This document shows positions 43,203 to 52,287 of a stretch of 64,000 nt of DNA, piece by piece; positions within the stretch are counted from its first letter, which is position 1, and every line of letters begins with the position of its first letter. The notes beneath the pieces are model-generated. The model did no database searches. It was not told the DNA's origin and worked only from the letters and a program-made list of their open reading frames with translations. The DNA is from Amycolatopsis jejuensis (GTDB taxonomy: Bacteria; Actinomycetota; Actinomycetes; Mycobacteriales; Pseudonocardiaceae): NCBI RefSeq assembly GCF_000717335.1, contig NZ_JNYZ01000005.1, positions 413,043 through 477,042 on the forward strand, in the 5' to 3' direction. The translations under genes and the position numbers were made by a program.

Positions 43203-43825
43203 TCTTGCGTGCTGTCACCTGAATGGCCACCGATGCCATGCTCGACGGCGTCGAAGGCGCGGTTCAGGCGCTGCCGGTGGGTGGTGGCGAGGTCCGCGAG
43301 GTCGTCCCCGGCGAGGCGGCGCCGGACGGTCTCGACGGCGACCGTCCGGTACGCGGCGACGAGCAGGGCCGCGGCCAGCGTGCTGTCGCCGTCGAACGCC
43401 GGGCCGAGTTCGGTGGCCAGCTCGGCTTCGATTTCGTGCGAGAAGGCCCGGAGCCGGGCGATCAATGCGGGTGACGCCGTGATGGTCCGCATGATGGGTT
43501 CGATGTCGCCGCTCAAGCCGGAGAGCACGTGCCGCTCGTCGGCGAGGGTGAGGGCGGCTCGGCGGAGGGTTTCGACGGCGCCGGTGCCGTCCGGCCGCTC
43601 CCGGAGTGCGGTGCGGACGAGGTCGGCGATGTCGGGCAGCCGGTCGAGGAGGAGGTCTTCCTTGCGTTCGAAGTGGGAGAACACGGTCACCTTGGACACC
43701 CCGGCGGCAGCCGCGACCTGGGCGATCGTGACGTCGTCGAAACCGTGTTCCAGGAACAGTTCCGTGGCCACTTCCGCAATGCGCGCCCGGGTCTTCGATC
43801 CGCCGCGATCTCCTCGGTTCGGCAT
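43199..43825 (-). CDS. TetR-family regulator
   Basis: 208 residues. The N-terminal helix-turn-helix shows TRARIAEVATELFLEHGFDD, VTIAQVAAAAGVSKVTVFSH and FERKEDLLLDRL. The remainder is an all-helical ligand domain. It is upstream of and coupled to the PIG-L deacetylase gene. It is also the only TetR near the 15-bp palindrome at 45160-45174. Confidence 0.88.
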   Translation of the reverse strand: MPNRGDRGGSKTRARIAEVATELFLEHGFDDVTIAQVAAAAGVSKVTVFSHFERKEDLLLDRLPDIADLVRTALRERPDGTGAVETLRRAALTLADERHVLSGLSGDIEPIMRTITASPALIARLRAFSHEIEAELATELGPAFDGDSTLAAALLVAAYRTVAVETVRRRLAGDDLADLATTHRQRLNRAFDAVEHGIGGHSGDSTQE

Positions 43826-43882
43826 GGGGCAGGGGACTCCTTCACTGCGGTGGGCACTGGCCGGTCAAGATAGCAAACACCC

Positions 43883-45130
43883 TTACCGGGCAAGGAGTTC
43901 CGGGCTTGCGGGGAGTTGCCAGGCGCCGCCGCGGTCCTCGGTCGAGAAGCGGGCGACGAGGTCAGGGATGCGCAGCGAAGCTGCCAGTCCCGACGCGGTG
44001 AGGAAGGCGTTGATCCCCAACCGGGTCCGTGGCATCCCGAGGCGCAGCAGGCGCGGTTTCACCGTGGCCTGGATCTCGTCGACGAACGGCCGGAGGATCG
44101 TGTCGTAGTTCGCGAGCGCCCGCGGCAGATCACCGGGACGACGGTTGATCTCGCCAGCAAGAACGTACGCCCCGACCAGGCCACCGGAGACGCCCATGCC
44201 GCTGTAGGGGGAGGCGCAGTGCGCAGCATCGCCGACGAGGGCGACGCGGCCTTTCGCCCAGGTGTCCGTGCGGACCTGCACGACCTCTTGGGAGTAGAAG
44301 CTCTCGGTGGTTTGCATGCCCTCGATGAACCGGCTGGTCTGCCATCCCGCGTCGCGGAACCGCTTGGCCCAGAACGCTTTCTGGCGTTCGACCGGTTCCC
44401 GGTGGACAGCCGAGGCCTCCGCCGACGTCTCCCGCAGCACGAAATACACCTGGGTCTCGTCCGGATGGTGGCTCCGGCGCATGATCATCCGCCCGCCGGG
44501 GGCGAGATACGTATCCCGGATGGCACTGTCCGACGCGATCCGTGGGACGAACCAGTACGACATGTGGATTCCCGTCCGCCAGTACGGTTCCGGCTCCCCG
44601 GGCAGAATGGCACGCCGGATGCGCGAGCCTTGCCCGTCGGCGCCGACCAGCAGGTCGAACTCGCCGGAAGTCCCGTCGGAAAAGTGTGCGACGACCTTGT
44701 CCTCATCCTGCTCGAAGCGCTCCACGGTGGTCCCGAAGCGGTATTCGACTTCGCTGCCGGTGGCATCGTGCAGAAGGCGGACGAGGTCGCCGCGCATGAT
44801 CTCGTATTCGGACGTGAGGCTCTGGCGACCCTCGCCGGACGTGTTGGCCATGATCGTCGCCCGAGCCTTGCCCCGGGCATCCACGAACGCGACGCCACGC
44901 TCGTCCACCAGCTTGCTCTTGACGGCGTCGAGCAGCCCCATCGCCGTGATCGCGTCGATGCCCTGCCCCCGCAGGTCGACCTGGGCACCAGTGGCCCGCA
45001 ACCCCGGAAACCGCTCGACGACGACCACCCGGTGACCACCCCGCACCAGCCAGAAGGCCAATGCTTGCCCAGCGATCCCCCCACCACAGACGAGAACGTT
45101 CAGTGCGCGTGTTCCGGAGGTGGCTGTCAT
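43883..45130 (-). CDS. FAD-dependent aromatic monooxygenase (PHBH fold)
   Basis: 415 residues. VLVCGGGIAGQALAFWLVRG binds FAD at the N-terminus, FDLLVGADGQGSRIRRAI is the DG motif and GRVALVGDAAHCASPYSGMG is the second FAD motif. TetX-like and PHBH-like hydroxylases share this layout and use NAD(P)H and O2. It is divergent from the P450 with a palindrome between them, suggesting co-regulation. Confidence 0.88.
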   Translation of the reverse strand: MTATSGTRALNVLVCGGGIAGQALAFWLVRGGHRVVVVERFPGLRATGAQVDLRGQGIDAITAMGLLDAVKSKLVDERGVAFVDARGKARATIMANTSGEGRQSLTSEYEIMRGDLVRLLHDATGSEVEYRFGTTVERFEQDEDKVVAHFSDGTSGEFDLLVGADGQGSRIRRAILPGEPEPYWRTGIHMSYWFVPRIASDSAIRDTYLAPGGRMIMRRSHHPDETQVYFVLRETSAEASAVHREPVERQKAFWAKRFRDAGWQTSRFIEGMQTTESFYSQEVVQVRTDTWAKGRVALVGDAAHCASPYSGMGVSGGLVGAYVLAGEINRRPGDLPRALANYDTILRPFVDEIQATVKPRLLRLGMPRTRLGINAFLTASGLAASLRIPDLVARFSTEDRGGAWQLPASPELLAR

Positions 45131-45159
45131 GGCACCGATCCCCTTGTTGCCGTCGTTAT

Positions 45160-45174
45160 ACTTACTCAGTAAGT
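45160..45174. promoter_or_regulatory. 15-bp palindrome between monooxygenase and P450
   Basis: ACTTACTCAGTAAGT has perfect 7-base arms around one central base. It lies 30 bases upstream of the monooxygenase start and 36 bases upstream of the P450 start. The TTACT-N-AGTAA form is frequent for TetR-type operators (general knowledge). Confidence 0.7.
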
Positions 45175-45209
45175 TTACCAGATAAAGTCAACGATCAGGG
45201 GAGAAGAGC

Positions 45210-46388
45210 ATGACCTCGCCAGTACCGTCGCGTCCGGTCTCGATGTCGCGTGACCGCTACGGTCCGGGCCCTGACCTCGCCGACCGGGCCCGGTCGGGCA
45301 GGCCGGGCCAGGTCGAAACCGGTTTCGGGGGAGCTGCCTGGCTGGTCACCCGGCATGCGGACGTGCGTGCCGTCCTGGGCGACGCGGCCCGGTTCAGCAG
45401 CGAGAACCTGGCCGCTTCGAGCGGGGGGCAGCTCGCCGGCGCGGCTTCGTTCATGGTGGGCCAGGACCCGCCCGAGCACACCCGGCTGCGCCGGCTGCTC
45501 ACCCCCGAGTTCACGATGCGCCGCATCCGCGCGCTGGAGCCCCGGGTGCGGGCCGTCGTCGGCGAGGTCCTCGACGACCTGCAGAACGCCGGTCCCCCGG
45601 CCGACCTCGTCGCGGGCTTCGCGTTGCCCGTTCCGTCCCTGGTCATCTGCGAACTCCTCGGAGTTCCCTACGGCGACCGGGAAATGTTCCAGCATCTGTC
45701 GTCGGTTCAGCTGCGGCTCACTGCGTCACCGGAAGAACGAACCGAAGCATTCGACGCGCTTCGTTCGTACTTCAGCGACCTTGTCGAGCGGCATCGCCGC
45801 AGTCCGGGTGCCGACTTGATCGGCATGCTGATCCGCGAACACGACACGGACCTCAGCCACGCCGAACTGCTCGGCATCGCCCTGGTACTGCTGATTGCGG
45901 GACACGAGACCACCGCCGGCACCCTTGGCGCGGGCACCGCCCTCTTGCTCGAGCACCCCGATCAGCTGGCCGCGGTCCGCGACGAGCCCGAACGCGTCGA
46001 CGACGCCGTCGAGGAACTGCTGCGATTCCTGACCCCGGTCCATTCCGGCCTGCCCCGCACCGTCATGGCCGACACCGTCGTCGGCGAGCAGGCAATGCAC
46101 CCCGGCGAGGTGATCGTCGCCTCGCTGCCCGCGGCCAACCGCGACCCGGAGCTCCTCCCGGCCGCAGGCGATTTCGACATCACCCGGAAACCGGTCCCGC
46201 ACGTGGCTTTCGGGCACGGCATCCACCACTGCATCGGCGCACCGCTGGCCAGGATGGAAATCCGGATCGCGCTGCCGGCACTGCTCCGGCGCTTTCCGAA
46301 GCTCCGGCTCGACGTCGATCCGGCGGACCTCCGCTTCCGCACCATGACAGCGGTGCACGGCGTCGAGACACTTCCCGTCGCCTGGTAG
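45210..46388 (+). CDS. Cytochrome P450
   Basis: 392 residues, bacterial class I size. The I-helix is LLIAGHETTAGTLG, the K-helix VEELLRFLTP contains ExxR, and the heme loop is VAFGHGIHHCIGAPLAR with Cys341 as axial ligand. No ferredoxin gene adjoins it, so electron partners must come from elsewhere, perhaps the ferredoxin pair at 7-8.3 kb (inference). ATG 45210 follows GGGGAGAAG. Confidence 0.94.
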   Translation: MTSPVPSRPVSMSRDRYGPGPDLADRARSGRPGQVETGFGGAAWLVTRHADVRAVLGDAARFSSENLAASSGGQLAGAASFMVGQDPPEHTRLRRLLTPEFTMRRIRALEPRVRAVVGEVLDDLQNAGPPADLVAGFALPVPSLVICELLGVPYGDREMFQHLSSVQLRLTASPEERTEAFDALRSYFSDLVERHRRSPGADLIGMLIREHDTDLSHAELLGIALVLLIAGHETTAGTLGAGTALLLEHPDQLAAVRDEPERVDDAVEELLRFLTPVHSGLPRTVMADTVVGEQAMHPGEVIVASLPAANRDPELLPAAGDFDITRKPVPHVAFGHGIHHCIGAPLARMEIRIALPALLRRFPKLRLDVDPADLRFRTMTAVHGVETLPVAW

Positions 46389-46389
46389 A

Positions 46390-47247
46390 TCACCTGGCCA
46401 GGCAGTCGGCAAGAAGGTCGACCTGGTTCGGGTCCGGGTCGTTCGCGGTGAAGATCAGTTCGTCACAACCGCTGCGTTCGAAAGCCGCGACGGTGGCGTG
46501 GATCTGGCCGGGGGTGGTGAGTGCCGCCGCGATCCCGTCGTCGATCCACTGCTGCCCGGCGAAGGCGTAGTACGCGCCGATCGCTTGGGAGACAGCCACC
46601 TTCGCGTTGGGGCCGAGGGCGAACATCGCCGAGACTGTGACGTGCGGCTTGCCGGTGCGATGGTGGGCGGCCCAGGCGCGGTGCAGGCGGGGGAGGAACT
46701 CCTGGACGTCGGACACCGCCGCGGTCCCGGCGACCCAGCCGCTGCCCCGGGTCGCGATGCGGGTGAGGGTGGCCTTGGACGTTCCGCCGAACAGCAACGG
46801 CGGACCGCCCGGGGTCGCGGGCCGCAGCTCGGCCGGGGTGCGGCCGCGCCAGGTGGTTTCAATGCGGTCGAGCAGGGCGGTGAACTGCGCGCCGCGGGTC
46901 GGGTAGTCGACGTCACCGGCAGCGTAATCATCCTGCCGGAACCCGGCGGCCAGCCCCAGGCGCAAGCGGTTCGGACCCGCGAGATGGTCCAGCGTGGCCA
47001 CCGCCTTGGCGAACAGCGCGTGATTACTGCGCAAAGGGGCCAGCAGCACGCTGGTCAGCAGGTTGATCCGGGACGTGGCGCCTGCCGCAGCGGCGAGCGT
47101 GATCAGCGGTTCCGGCGTGGACCACAACAGCCGGTCGTTCACCGCGAGGGTGGAAAACCCGCGGGCCTCGGCCCGGCGCGCCCATTCCACGAGAAGGCGG
47201 CCGTCAGTCCACGGGGCGTGGCCGGGCAGTCCGATTCCGATGTCCAT
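46390..47247 (-). CDS. Luciferase-like (LLM) oxidoreductase, F420- or flavin-dependent
   Basis: 285 residues, short LLM type. MDIGIGLPGHAPWTDGRLL, RAEARGFSTLAVNDRLLW, NLLTSVLLAPLRSNHALFAK and NRLRLGLAAGFRQDDY are the family blocks. In actinomycetes many such proteins use F420; the sequence alone does not decide. Its stop is 1 base from the convergent P450 stop. Confidence 0.83.
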   Translation of the reverse strand: MDIGIGLPGHAPWTDGRLLVEWARRAEARGFSTLAVNDRLLWSTPEPLITLAAAAGATSRINLLTSVLLAPLRSNHALFAKAVATLDHLAGPNRLRLGLAAGFRQDDYAAGDVDYPTRGAQFTALLDRIETTWRGRTPAELRPATPGGPPLLFGGTSKATLTRIATRGSGWVAGTAAVSDVQEFLPRLHRAWAAHHRTGKPHVTVSAMFALGPNAKVAVSQAIGAYYAFAGQQWIDDGIAAALTTPGQIHATVAAFERSGCDELIFTANDPDPNQVDLLADCLAR

Positions 47248-47263
47248 GTGTGCTTCCTTGTCT

Positions 47264-47875
47264 CTATTGATCCGCGAACAACCGGCGCAGCACCTCGGGC
47301 GGCTGTACCCCCGAAATCGGGCTACCGCCGTCGATGACCAGCGACGGCACACTGGTCGCGCCCCGATCCGCGGCGTCGCGCTCGTCCGCCCGGACGCGCG
47401 TGGCATAGGCGTTGCCGGCCAGGACTGTCATTACTTCGGCGGCAGGCAGCCCGGCCCGCTCGCCCAAGCGCTGGAGGACGCGCGGGTCGGCGATGTCGGC
47501 CCCGTCGGTGTGGTAGGCGACCAACAGGTGCTCGACCATCACGTCGGCCCGCCCGCGCTCGGCGGCGAACTGGAGCAACCGGTGCGCGTCGAAACTGTTC
47601 ACCGGACGGGCGAGATGCAGGTTCAGCGCCAGGCCCTCGGCGGCCCCGAGCGCCCGGAGGTCCGCGATCCGCGCCGCCGCCGCGTCGCCCCACCAGGCCG
47701 GATCGGCCATCTCCTGCGCGGCCGTGCGGCCGGGAACCCGCCCGAGGCGCGGATCGAGCTCGACGCTGCGCCACCGCACGTCGACCCGCATCCCCGCGCG
47801 CACCGTGTCCAGGCGCCGCTTGCCGATGAAGCTCCACGGGCACAGCACGTCGGCATAGACGTCGACCCGTCGCAT
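47264..47875 (-). CDS. DsbA-family (FrnE-like) thioredoxin-fold protein
   Basis: 203 residues. VDVYADVLCPWSFIGKRRLD is the FrnE/HCCA-isomerase-type start with a single Cys (CPWS in place of CPHC, so no disulfide pair). VNSFDAHRLLQFAAERGRAD is the next conserved block, and GATSVPSLVIDGG holds the cis-Pro loop. It could be a polyketide-type or glutathione-related isomerase. It is divergent from MarR across a long palindrome. Confidence 0.83.
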   Translation of the reverse strand: MRRVDVYADVLCPWSFIGKRRLDTVRAGMRVDVRWRSVELDPRLGRVPGRTAAQEMADPAWWGDAAAARIADLRALGAAEGLALNLHLARPVNSFDAHRLLQFAAERGRADVMVEHLLVAYHTDGADIADPRVLQRLGERAGLPAAEVMTVLAGNAYATRVRADERDAADRGATSVPSLVIDGGSPISGVQPPEVLRRLFADQ

Positions 47876-47878
47876 ACG

Positions 47879-47936
47879 GTTGACACGTGAACTATTCACC
47901 CGTGCACGATACGAAGGATACGATTCACGTGTCAAC
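47879..47936. promoter_or_regulatory. 13-bp inverted repeat between DsbA-like and marR genes
   Basis: GTTGACACGTGAA at 47879-47891 is perfectly repeated inverted at 47924-47936, 32 bases between arms. Each arm may be one operator placed over each divergent promoter; the left arm starts 4 bases from the DsbA-like start codon. MarR autoregulation is the natural inference. Confidence 0.7.
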
Positions 47937-47960
47937 GGTTGCGCGCTAAACTCCCGGACC

Positions 47961-48428
47961 ATGAGGGCGACCGAGGACCAGACCACCGCGTGGCGTGCGC
48001 TGTACCGCGCGGACTCCCTGCTGTTCGCCCACCTCAACAACCTGCTGCGCGACAAAGCCGAGATGACCTACTTCGAACACGAGGTACTGTCCGCGCTGGA
48101 CCGGGCCGGTGGACCGCTGCGCATGGCCGCCCTCGCGGACGAGCTGATGATCTCCCGCAGCGGAGCCACCCGGCTGGTCGGCAAACTGGAGACGAAAAAC
48201 GGCTGGGTGACGCGCACCCTGTCGGCCGCCGACCGCAGAGCCACCTGGGCCGAACTGACCCCACCCGGCCGGAAAGCCCTGGCGGCCGCGCGCCCGGTCG
48301 TCGACGCCGTCGTCGCCACCTACTTCGCCGACCACCTGAAACCCGCCGAGCTACGCCGGATCGCCGACGCACTGCACCGCCTCGCCGACGCCAACCCCGG
48401 CACGTCGGATTTCGACTGCGGCCTCTGA
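47961..48428 (+). CDS. MarR-family regulator
   Basis: 155 residues. The winged helix shows FEHEVLSALDRAGGPLRMAA, LADELMISRSGATRLVGKLE and RRATWAELTPPGRKALAAAR. ATG 47961 is chosen because it gives a normal MarR N-terminus (TEDQTTAWRALYRADSLLF). It likely represses the divergent DsbA-like gene and itself through the repeat at 47879-47936. Confidence 0.88.
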   Translation: MRATEDQTTAWRALYRADSLLFAHLNNLLRDKAEMTYFEHEVLSALDRAGGPLRMAALADELMISRSGATRLVGKLETKNGWVTRTLSAADRRATWAELTPPGRKALAAARPVVDAVVATYFADHLKPAELRRIADALHRLADANPGTSDFDCGL

Positions 48429-48445
48429 CTCGCGCAACCGGGCCT

Positions 48446-48480
48446 TTCTCAGCTGATTCTTCTCAGCTGATTCTTCTCAG
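48446..48480. repeat. 14-bp tandem repeat, 2.5 copies
   Basis: TTCTCAGCTGATTC occurs at 48446 and 48460, with a third partial copy TTCTCAG at 48474, just after the marR stop and about 57 bases before the HtrA start. Each unit contains CAGCTG. It may be part of the protease promoter region. Confidence 0.75.
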
Positions 48481-48536
48481 GAAAGCCTGAGGGTTTTCCA
48501 CAGGCTGTTCATAAGCACGGCCGCAATTCTGGGCTC

Positions 48537-50048
48537 ATGACCGAGAACGAGAGCCGGCCCGGCCCCGCTACCCCAGGTGGGCACCAGCCGCACCAGAGCA
48601 GTGAGCAGCACGGGACGAGCCCGTTCACCACCGGCCCGGCCCAGCAGGGGAGCGGTGGGCAGACGGGCTCGCCTGCGCCACACGGTGCCCAGCCGATTCC
48701 GGCCACGCCACCGGGTTCCCGAACGAGTCCGGCCGCGCCGCAGGGCGTTCAGCCGACTCCGGCAGCGTCACCGGGTTTCCGAACGAGCCCGTCCGCGCCG
48801 CAGGGCGTTCAGCCGATTCCGGCAGCACAGCGTGATCCACAGCCAAATCCGGCCGCGCCGCGCAGCGGGCAGCCGATTCCGGCCACGCCACACGGTGCCC
48901 AGCCGAATCCGGGCGGCCCGTCCATTCCGGCCACGCCGCCTGGCACTCAGCCAGGTCCCGGCGAGCCGCGGAGCGTTCAGCCGATTCCGGCCACGCCACA
49001 CGGAGCCCAGCCGATTCCGGCCGCACAGCAAGCAGCCCAGTCCATTCCGAACGCGCCGCACACCACTCAACCGACCGCCGCCGCGCAACACCGCACCCCG
49101 CCGATCGGGCAACCGTCACCCATGCCGGGCACACCCCACTCTCCGCCACCCAACCCGCACTACCACTACCCCCCAACCCCGCCCGGCCAACCGCCCGTAG
49201 CCCTCGCCGCCCCCCGCAAACGGCCCGGCCGCCTGACCGCGATCGTCAGCGCCACCGCGCTCGCCGCCGCGCTCATCGGGGGCGGGACGGGCGCCGCAAT
49301 CGTCGGGCTGACCGGCGGGAGCGCCGGGTCCGCCACCACCTCGTCCTCCTCCGCCACCGGCCAGACCGTCAGCAACACCACCTCATCGGGGGACGTCAGC
49401 GCGGTCGCGGCGAAGGTGGTGCCCAGCGTCGTGCAGGTGAACGTCGCCACCGGGCGCGGCACGGCGATCGGGTCCGGCGTCATCCTCACCCCGGACGGCC
49501 GGATTCTCACCAACGCACACGTAGTCCAAGGCGCGCAGAGCGTCACGGTCACCACGTCGGACGGCAAGAAGTTCCAGGCGCGCGTCGTCGGATCGGACAC
49601 CAAGAGCGACATCGCCGTCCTGCAGGCCGAAGGCGCGAGCGGCCTCACCGCCGCGACGCTCGGCGATTCGAGCAAGCTCGTCGTCGGGCAGCAGGTCATT
49701 GCGATCGGGTCGCCGGGCGGGCTGCAGAACACCGTCACCACGGGCATCGTCAGCGCGCTCAACCGGCCGCTTGCCGACGTCGGCGGCGGTGGGCAACAGC
49801 AGCAGGACTCGCCGTTCGGCAGGCAGACCGCCAACGGCACGTCCGGCCCGAGCTACACCGCCATCCAGACCGACGCCTCCATCAACCAGGGCAACTCCGG
49901 CGGCGCGCTCGTCGACGGCAAAGGCCAGGTGATCGGCATCAACTCCGCGCTCTACAGCCCGAACTCGTCGGCAGGCAGCGTCGGGATCGGCTTCGCCATC
50001 CCCATCAACGACGCGAAGAAGATCGTCGACCAGATCGTCAACGGCTGA
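48537..50048 (+). CDS. HtrA-like serine protease with long Pro-rich N-terminal region, no PDZ
   Basis: 503 residues. Residues 1-225 are cytoplasmic, Pro/Gln/Ala-rich and made of degenerate 8-16-residue units (GAQPIPATPHGAQPNPG, GVQPIPAAQRDPQ). One transmembrane segment follows the basic RKRPGR (near 228-260). The extracellular protease domain has LTNAHVVQGAQ (His), SDIAVLQAE (Asp) and INQGNSGGALVDGKG (Ser). It ends at FAIPINDAKKIVDQIVNG with no PDZ domain, unlike typical PepD/HtrA. It is probably a cell-envelope quality-control protease. Confidence 0.9.
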   Translation: MTENESRPGPATPGGHQPHQSSEQHGTSPFTTGPAQQGSGGQTGSPAPHGAQPIPATPPGSRTSPAAPQGVQPTPAASPGFRTSPSAPQGVQPIPAAQRDPQPNPAAPRSGQPIPATPHGAQPNPGGPSIPATPPGTQPGPGEPRSVQPIPATPHGAQPIPAAQQAAQSIPNAPHTTQPTAAAQHRTPPIGQPSPMPGTPHSPPPNPHYHYPPTPPGQPPVALAAPRKRPGRLTAIVSATALAAALIGGGTGAAIVGLTGGSAGSATTSSSSATGQTVSNTTSSGDVSAVAAKVVPSVVQVNVATGRGTAIGSGVILTPDGRILTNAHVVQGAQSVTVTTSDGKKFQARVVGSDTKSDIAVLQAEGASGLTAATLGDSSKLVVGQQVIAIGSPGGLQNTVTTGIVSALNRPLADVGGGGQQQQDSPFGRQTANGTSGPSYTAIQTDASINQGNSGGALVDGKGQVIGINSALYSPNSSAGSVGIGFAIPINDAKKIVDQIVNG

Positions 50049-50117
50049 GCCAGGGCGGCGGACCGTGGTCGGGGCGGCCCGCCGCCGCTCCTCACCCGAT
50101 CGGGGCGGTGAGGAACC

Positions 50118-50160
50118 AAGCCGCTCTCTCCGGGAATTCGGGGCCCGGGGAGAGCGGCTT
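50118..50160. terminator. 17-bp bidirectional hairpin
   Basis: AAGCCGCTCTCTCCGGG at 50118-50134 pairs with 50144-50160, one wobble position, loop of 9. It separates the convergent HtrA and DUF3224 genes and ends 1 base before the DUF3224 stop. Confidence 0.8.
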
Positions 50161-50161
50161 G

Positions 50162-50548
50162 TCACGCGTCCGGAAGCTCGTACGTGAGCGTGAACGTGTG
50201 CTGACCACCGTCGTCGACCACGATCCCGGCCGACCCGGAGATACCGCGCAGCTCATCCGTCCCCGAGCCGGGGAGCAGGAGCAGCGACAGGCCTTCGTCG
50301 CCCGCGGTGTGCCGCAGCACGAAAGTCCCCTTCTTGCCGTCGACAGCGCCCGAGAAGCGCTCGAAAGCGACGTACGCGCGCGAAGTCTCGTTCGACGCCG
50401 TCAACATCTCGACGCGACTGGTCCCCTCGAGCGCACCCGTGAAGGTCTTCGCGATCACCACGCGCGCGAACGCGGTACCCGCGGCTTCGTCCTGCTCCTG
50501 CGGCTCCCACGTGTCCAGCTCGAACGTGGCGACGGCGGTGCTGGTCAT
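50162..50548 (-). CDS. DUF3224-family protein
   Basis: 128 residues. TAVATFELDTWEPQEQDEAA, FARVVIAKTFTGALEGTSRV, AYVAFERFSGAVDGKKGTFV and ISGSAGIVVDDGGQHTFTLT match the DUF3224 beta-barrel (allene-oxide-cyclase-like) family of unknown function. ATG 50548 is preferred over an upstream in-frame start at 50677. Confidence 0.8.
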   Translation of the reverse strand: MTSTAVATFELDTWEPQEQDEAAGTAFARVVIAKTFTGALEGTSRVEMLTASNETSRAYVAFERFSGAVDGKKGTFVLRHTAGDEGLSLLLLPGSGTDELRGISGSAGIVVDDGGQHTFTLTYELPDA

Positions 50549-50624
50549 AACACTGCTCCTGTACTGACGGCTGCTCGGTCCCGGACAGTCAACCGCCAAT
50601 ACCTGCCATCTCCTGTCAGGTATC

Positions 50625-52178
50625 TCACCGGCGCCGGTTGCCGAACAACCCGCGCGTGATCTCCCGTCCGAGCGCACTCGCCGCCGACCGCATGAACGAC
50701 TTGACCGCCGGATTGCTCATCGCCTGCGAAATCAGCCCCGGCTCGTCCTTGTCGGCCGCAGCCGACGACGGTGCTGGCGCTGGCGCAGACGGGGCTTCGG
50801 GCGCGTCGGCCGGAGGCGCGACCTTGGCCGCCAGCCTCTCGTACGCCGACTCCCGATCGATCGTCTCCGCGTACTTCGCATGCAGATCCGACGAAGCGAC
50901 CGCCGCCTGGATCGCCTCCGCCCCGATCGACCCCATCTTCGACCGCGGCGCCCGCAACCGCGTCCACGCGACCGGCGTCGGCGCCCCGCGCTCGGACAGC
51001 ACGGTGACGACCGCCTCGCCGATCCCCAGCGACGTCAGCGCCGATTCGAGGTCGTAATGCGGGGTCTTCGGATACGTTTTGACCGTCCTGACCAGGGCTT
51101 TCTGGTCGTCCGGCGTGAACGCGCGCAGGGCGTGCTGCACCCGGGCGCCGAGCTGCGACAGCACGTTGTTCGGGATGTCCGTGGGCAGCTGCGTGCAGAA
51201 GAACACGCCGACGCCCTTGGACCGGATCAGCTTCACCGTCTGCTCGATCCGCTCCAGGAACGCCTTCGACGCGTCCGAGAACAGCAGATGTGCCTCGTCG
51301 AAGAAGAACACGAGCTTCGGCTGGTCGAGATCACCTTCCTCGGGCAGCTCCTCGAACAGCTCGGCCAGCAGCCACATCAGGAAGGTGGAGAAGAGCGCCG
51401 GTTTCGACTGCAGGTTGTCCAGTTCGAGCAGGGTGATGACGCCCTTGCCGTCCTGCTGGCGCATGAGGTCGTGCACGTCCAGCTCCGGCTCGCCGAAGAA
51501 GTCCTCGCCGCCCTGAGCCTCCAGATTGGACAGTGCACGCAGGATCACGCCCGCGGTCGCCGCGGACACCCCGCCGATGCCCTTGAGGTCTTCCTTGCCC
51601 TCGTCGCTGGTCAGGTGCGTGATGACGGACCGCAGGTCCTTCGTGTCGAGCAGGGCGAGGCCGCGCTGGTCGGCCCAGTGGAAGATGAGGCCGAGCGTGG
51701 ACTCCTGGGTCTCGTTGAGGCCGAGCACCTTCGCGAGCAGCACCGGCCCGAAGCTGGTGATGGTCGCGCGGATCGGCGACCCGGTGCCGCCCGTGCCCAG
51801 CGACAGGAACTGCACCGGACCGGCCGCGGGCGTCCAGTCGTCGCCCAGCTCCGCGGACCGTTTCGCGGTGCGGTCGTTCGCCTCGCCGGGCGCGGACAGC
51901 CCGGACAGGTCGCCCTTGACGTCGGCGAGCACCACCGGCACCCCGGCCGCGGACAGCTGTTCCGAGATCAGCTGCAACGTCTTGGTCTTGCCGGTGCCGG
52001 TCGCGCCCGCGACCAGCCCGTGCCGGTTCAGGGTGGCCAGCGGCAGCCGCACCGCAGCCGACGCCTCGGTGGTCCCGTCGATGACGACGGCGCCGAGCTC
52101 GACCGCCGCCCCGTCGCTCACGTATCCCTTGGCGATCTCCGCCGCTGCTCCCGACCCCTGCTCGGCCACTGGCCGCAC
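50625..52178 (-). CDS. HerA-like ATPase (DUF853 family)
   Basis: 517 residues. Walker A is [18 protein letters not shown] near residue 50, with [16 protein letters not shown] after it. Walker B is [13 protein letters not shown] near residue 265, and [20 protein letters not shown] and [16 protein letters not shown] come later. A low-complexity Ala/Pro linker precedes the C-terminal end. Members resemble DNA-translocating helicases but their role is unsettled. GTG 52178 with GGGAACG upstream is the chosen start. Confidence 0.85.
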   Translation of the reverse strand: MRPVAEQGSGAAAEIAKGYVSDGAAVELGAVVIDGTTEASAAVRLPLATLNRHGLVAGATGTGKTKTLQLISEQLSAAGVPVVLADVKGDLSGLSAPGEANDRTAKRSAELGDDWTPAAGPVQFLSLGTGGTGSPIRATITSFGPVLLAKVLGLNETQESTLGLIFHWADQRGLALLDTKDLRSVITHLTSDEGKEDLKGIGGVSAATAGVILRALSNLEAQGGEDFFGEPELDVHDLMRQQDGKGVITLLELDNLQSKPALFSTFLMWLLAELFEELPEEGDLDQPKLVFFFDEAHLLFSDASKAFLERIEQTVKLIRSKGVGVFFCTQLPTDIPNNVLSQLGARVQHALRAFTPDDQKALVRTVKTYPKTPHYDLESALTSLGIGEAVVTVLSERGAPTPVAWTRLRAPRSKMGSIGAEAIQAAVASSDLHAKYAETIDRESAYERLAAKVAPPADAPEAPSAPAPAPSSAAADKDEPGLISQAMSNPAVKSFMRSAASALGREITRGLFGNRRR

Positions 52179-52287
52179 CCCGTTCCCGAGTCCGAAATCA
52201 CGCTGGCTGCACTGGCTGACCGAGCGTAACGCGCCGGAAGCGCAGGTGACGCGGCTGACATCCCCGTGTCGGGTTAGGGTGGTGCGG

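Noticed and set aside
42315..44108. 597-codon plus-strand frame
   Set aside because: Only the first 45 codons (CatC remnant) are protein-like; the rest is antisense to the PIG-L, TetR and monooxygenase genes.
48840..49130. Possible short-repeat array in the HtrA gene
   Set aside because: Units vary in length and sequence and encode the Pro/Gln-rich tail; not a CRISPR or mobile repeat.
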